Part shown: positions 6,744-7,690 of the stretch, piece after piece
Position numbering within the stretch: position 1 is the stretch's first letter
Layout of the letters: every line of letters begins with the position of its first letter
Source of the DNA: an uncultured Lachnospiraceae bacterium
GTDB lineage: Bacteria; Bacillota; Clostridia; Lachnospirales; Lachnospiraceae
DNA: 7,690 nt
Direction: 5' to 3'
Assembly (NCBI GenBank): GCA_910577445.1
Contig: CAJTMZ010000063.1
Location: forward strand, 1-7,690
The notes under the pieces: generated by a model
Told to the model about the DNA's origin: nothing
Seen by the model: only the letters and a program-made list of their open reading frames with translations
The model's database searches: none
Program-made: the position numbers and the translations under genes

Positions 6744-6774
6744 TTGACCCTTACGGAACGTCATAGTCTACAGT
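6744..6774 (+). promoter_or_regulatory. MerR-type promoter/operator with 19-bp spacer, upstream of the MerR/TipAS gene
   Basis: TTGACC (6744-6749) and TACAGT (6769-6774) are separated by 19 bp, the long spacing that MerR-family activators correct by distorting DNA. Between them lies an imperfect dyad centred near 6755-6756, with arms GACCCTTACG (6746-6755) and the complement of ACGTCATAGTC (about 7 of 10 positions symmetrical). The TTGACC-CTTACG-ACGTCA pattern closely resembles the TipA/Mta class of operators. Transcription should begin near 6781, about 80 nt before the regulator's ATG. This fits autoregulation. Confidence 0.82.
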
Positions 6775-6861
6775 TATTTTGTGGTAAGCAGACGCCGCGG
6801 TCAAAGACTGCATTTCGTGTGTCTGAGTTATGAAAAAAAGGAAACGGGAGGTCATACAGTT

Positions 6862-7690
6862 ATGAGGACAGTAAAGGAAATATCGGATTTAACAGGTATC
6901 AGCGTGCGCACGCTTCACTACTATGACGAAATCGGGCTTCTTGCGCCCACGGAAAAAAGTGACGCGGGATACCGGCTTTATGACGATAAGGCTCTGGAAA
7001 CATTACAGCAGATATTGTTTTTCAGAGAGTTCGACATTCCCCTTAAGGAAATCAAAGCGGTAATTGAAAACCCGGCTCTTGACAGGAACCACATACTGTT
7101 GATGCAGAGGAAAATGCTGACGATGAAAAAGGAGCGTATGGAACGCCTGATTGCCAGCATTGACAACATTCTGAAAGGAGAAAAGAAAATGGACTTTGAG
7201 GTATTCAGTAAGACGGAGCTTGAGGGAATGGCGGACGATATGATTGCGAATATGAACGAAGCGCAGAAGGGAGCGCTTATCGAAAAGTTTGGCAGTGTGG
7301 AGCAGTGGCGGAAGGAGTTCCTTAAGAAGGCTTCCAGCGAGGAGGCTCAGAGAAGCTTTGAAATCGTGGTAGGTTGGTACGGAAGCAAGGAAAAGACGCT
7401 GGAGGCAATGAAGGAAGACAGGGAGCCGGGTAATTCGGAGCTTTTTACGGCTTACCAGAAGCGTTTTAAAATCGTTATGGAAAAAGCTGCCACGAAAAAG
7501 GGCTCCGATGTAAATTCTTTTGAGGTAAAAGAACTGGTTGGGGAATATGATTTCCTTTCAAAGCAGATGTACCGGATGGACGACGTCACGGAAATGATGC
7601 TGGAATACGCAAGGAGCTGCCGGGAAAAGCCGGAGATTGTGAAAATGCTGGACGACGTTTACGGCGAAGGCTTTGCAGAATTTTTTGGAG
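6862..7690 (+). CDS. MerR-family regulator with C-terminal TipAS ligand-binding domain (3' end outside window)
   Basis: At least 276 residues, open at the right edge. It should be a dimeric, ligand-activated transcription factor that switches on multidrug or thiopeptide-type resistance genes and its own gene, as TipA and Mta do. The ATG at 6862 has GGGAGG (6846-6851) 10 nt upstream and gives the canonical MerR opening. Residues 1-70 are the winged helix-turn-helix: MRTVKEISDLTGISVRTLHYYDEIGLL, then GYRLYDDKALETLQQILFFREFDIPLKEIK. Residues about 75-107 form the dimerising helix. Residues from 110 on are TipAS-like, with AATKKGSDVNSFEVKELVGEY and, at the edge, LDDVYGEGFAEFFG, which normally lies a few residues from the protein end. 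The ligand half is at least 167 residues, longer than the 144-aa TipAS, with extra sequence around 165-200. An internal ribosome site and ATG precede this half. The target genes are not visible; they may lie downstream. Confidence 0.93.
   Translation, partial: MRTVKEISDLTGISVRTLHYYDEIGLLAPTEKSDAGYRLYDDKALETLQQILFFREFDIPLKEIKAVIENPALDRNHILLMQRKMLTMKKERMERLIASIDNILKGEKKMDFEVFSKTELEGMADDMIANMNEAQKGALIEKFGSVEQWRKEFLKKASSEEAQRSFEIVVGWYGSKEKTLEAMKEDREPGNSELFTAYQKRFKIVMEKAATKKGSDVNSFEVKELVGEYDFLSKQMYRMDDVTEMMLEYARSCREKPEIVKMLDDVYGEGFAEFFG
7174..7191 (+). promoter_or_regulatory. Internal Shine-Dalgarno and ATG inside the MerR gene (possible TipAS-like short product)
   Basis: AAAGGAG (7174-7180) lies 8 nt before an in-frame ATG (7189-7191), which is codon 110 of the regulator. 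It sits at the junction of the dimerisation helix and the ligand-binding domain. As an initiation site it is at least as good as the one at 6846-6864. In Streptomyces tipA, an internal in-frame start at the same place makes free TipAS alongside full-length TipAL. The site is plainly visible; its use is inferred. Confidence 0.6.

Overview
The window looks like chromosomal DNA of a gut-type Firmicute, most likely Clostridia/Lachnospiraceae. The reasons are strong AGGAGG/AAAGGAG ribosome sites, moderate GC with purine-rich coding strands, a Clostridia-type mix of genes (glycosidase, YczE-like membrane protein, FeS/FMN/FAD ene-reductase, RelE-type toxin module, TipA-type MerR regulator), and AT-rich sigma-A promoters. 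This is inferred from style and gene content; I could not run a search. All six supported genes are on the + strand.

Layout. Bases 1-285 hold 2.66 copies of a 107-bp noncoding tandem repeat that can fold into a long stem. The last copy is cut off two bases before the ribosome site of the first gene. At 299-3103 is a large cytoplasmic glycoside hydrolase resembling family GH106 (alpha-L-rhamnosidases). After 75 bp, probably in the same transcript, comes a 211-aa YczE/DUF6198-type membrane protein (3179-3814). A consensus promoter (3850-3878) then drives a 648-aa FMN/4Fe-4S/FAD ene-reductase of the 2,4-dienoyl-CoA reductase / BaiCD-BaiH class (3912-5858), closed by a clear intrinsic terminator. 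A second promoter, 36/40 identical to the first from its T-tract to its -10 box, drives a two-gene toxin-antitoxin module (6032-6253 and 6250-6603, ATGA overlap). After 258 noncoding bases containing a MerR-type 19-bp-spacer promoter with a dyad, a MerR/TipAS-domain regulator starts at 6862 and runs off the right edge.

How the parts may work together. The glycosidase, transporter-like protein and ene-reductase could form a local catabolic neighbourhood, for example deglycosylation then reduction of a rhamnosylated plant compound. The ene-reductase has its own promoter, so this link is only a hypothesis. The toxin-antitoxin pair is an autonomous AT-rich cassette. The MerR gene very probably controls its own promoter. 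It also carries an internal Shine-Dalgarno and ATG at codon 110, exactly between the DNA-binding and drug-binding halves. This is the same arrangement that yields TipAL and TipAS in Streptomyces, and it is the most checkable unusual feature here, along with the structured repeat array and the duplicated promoter.
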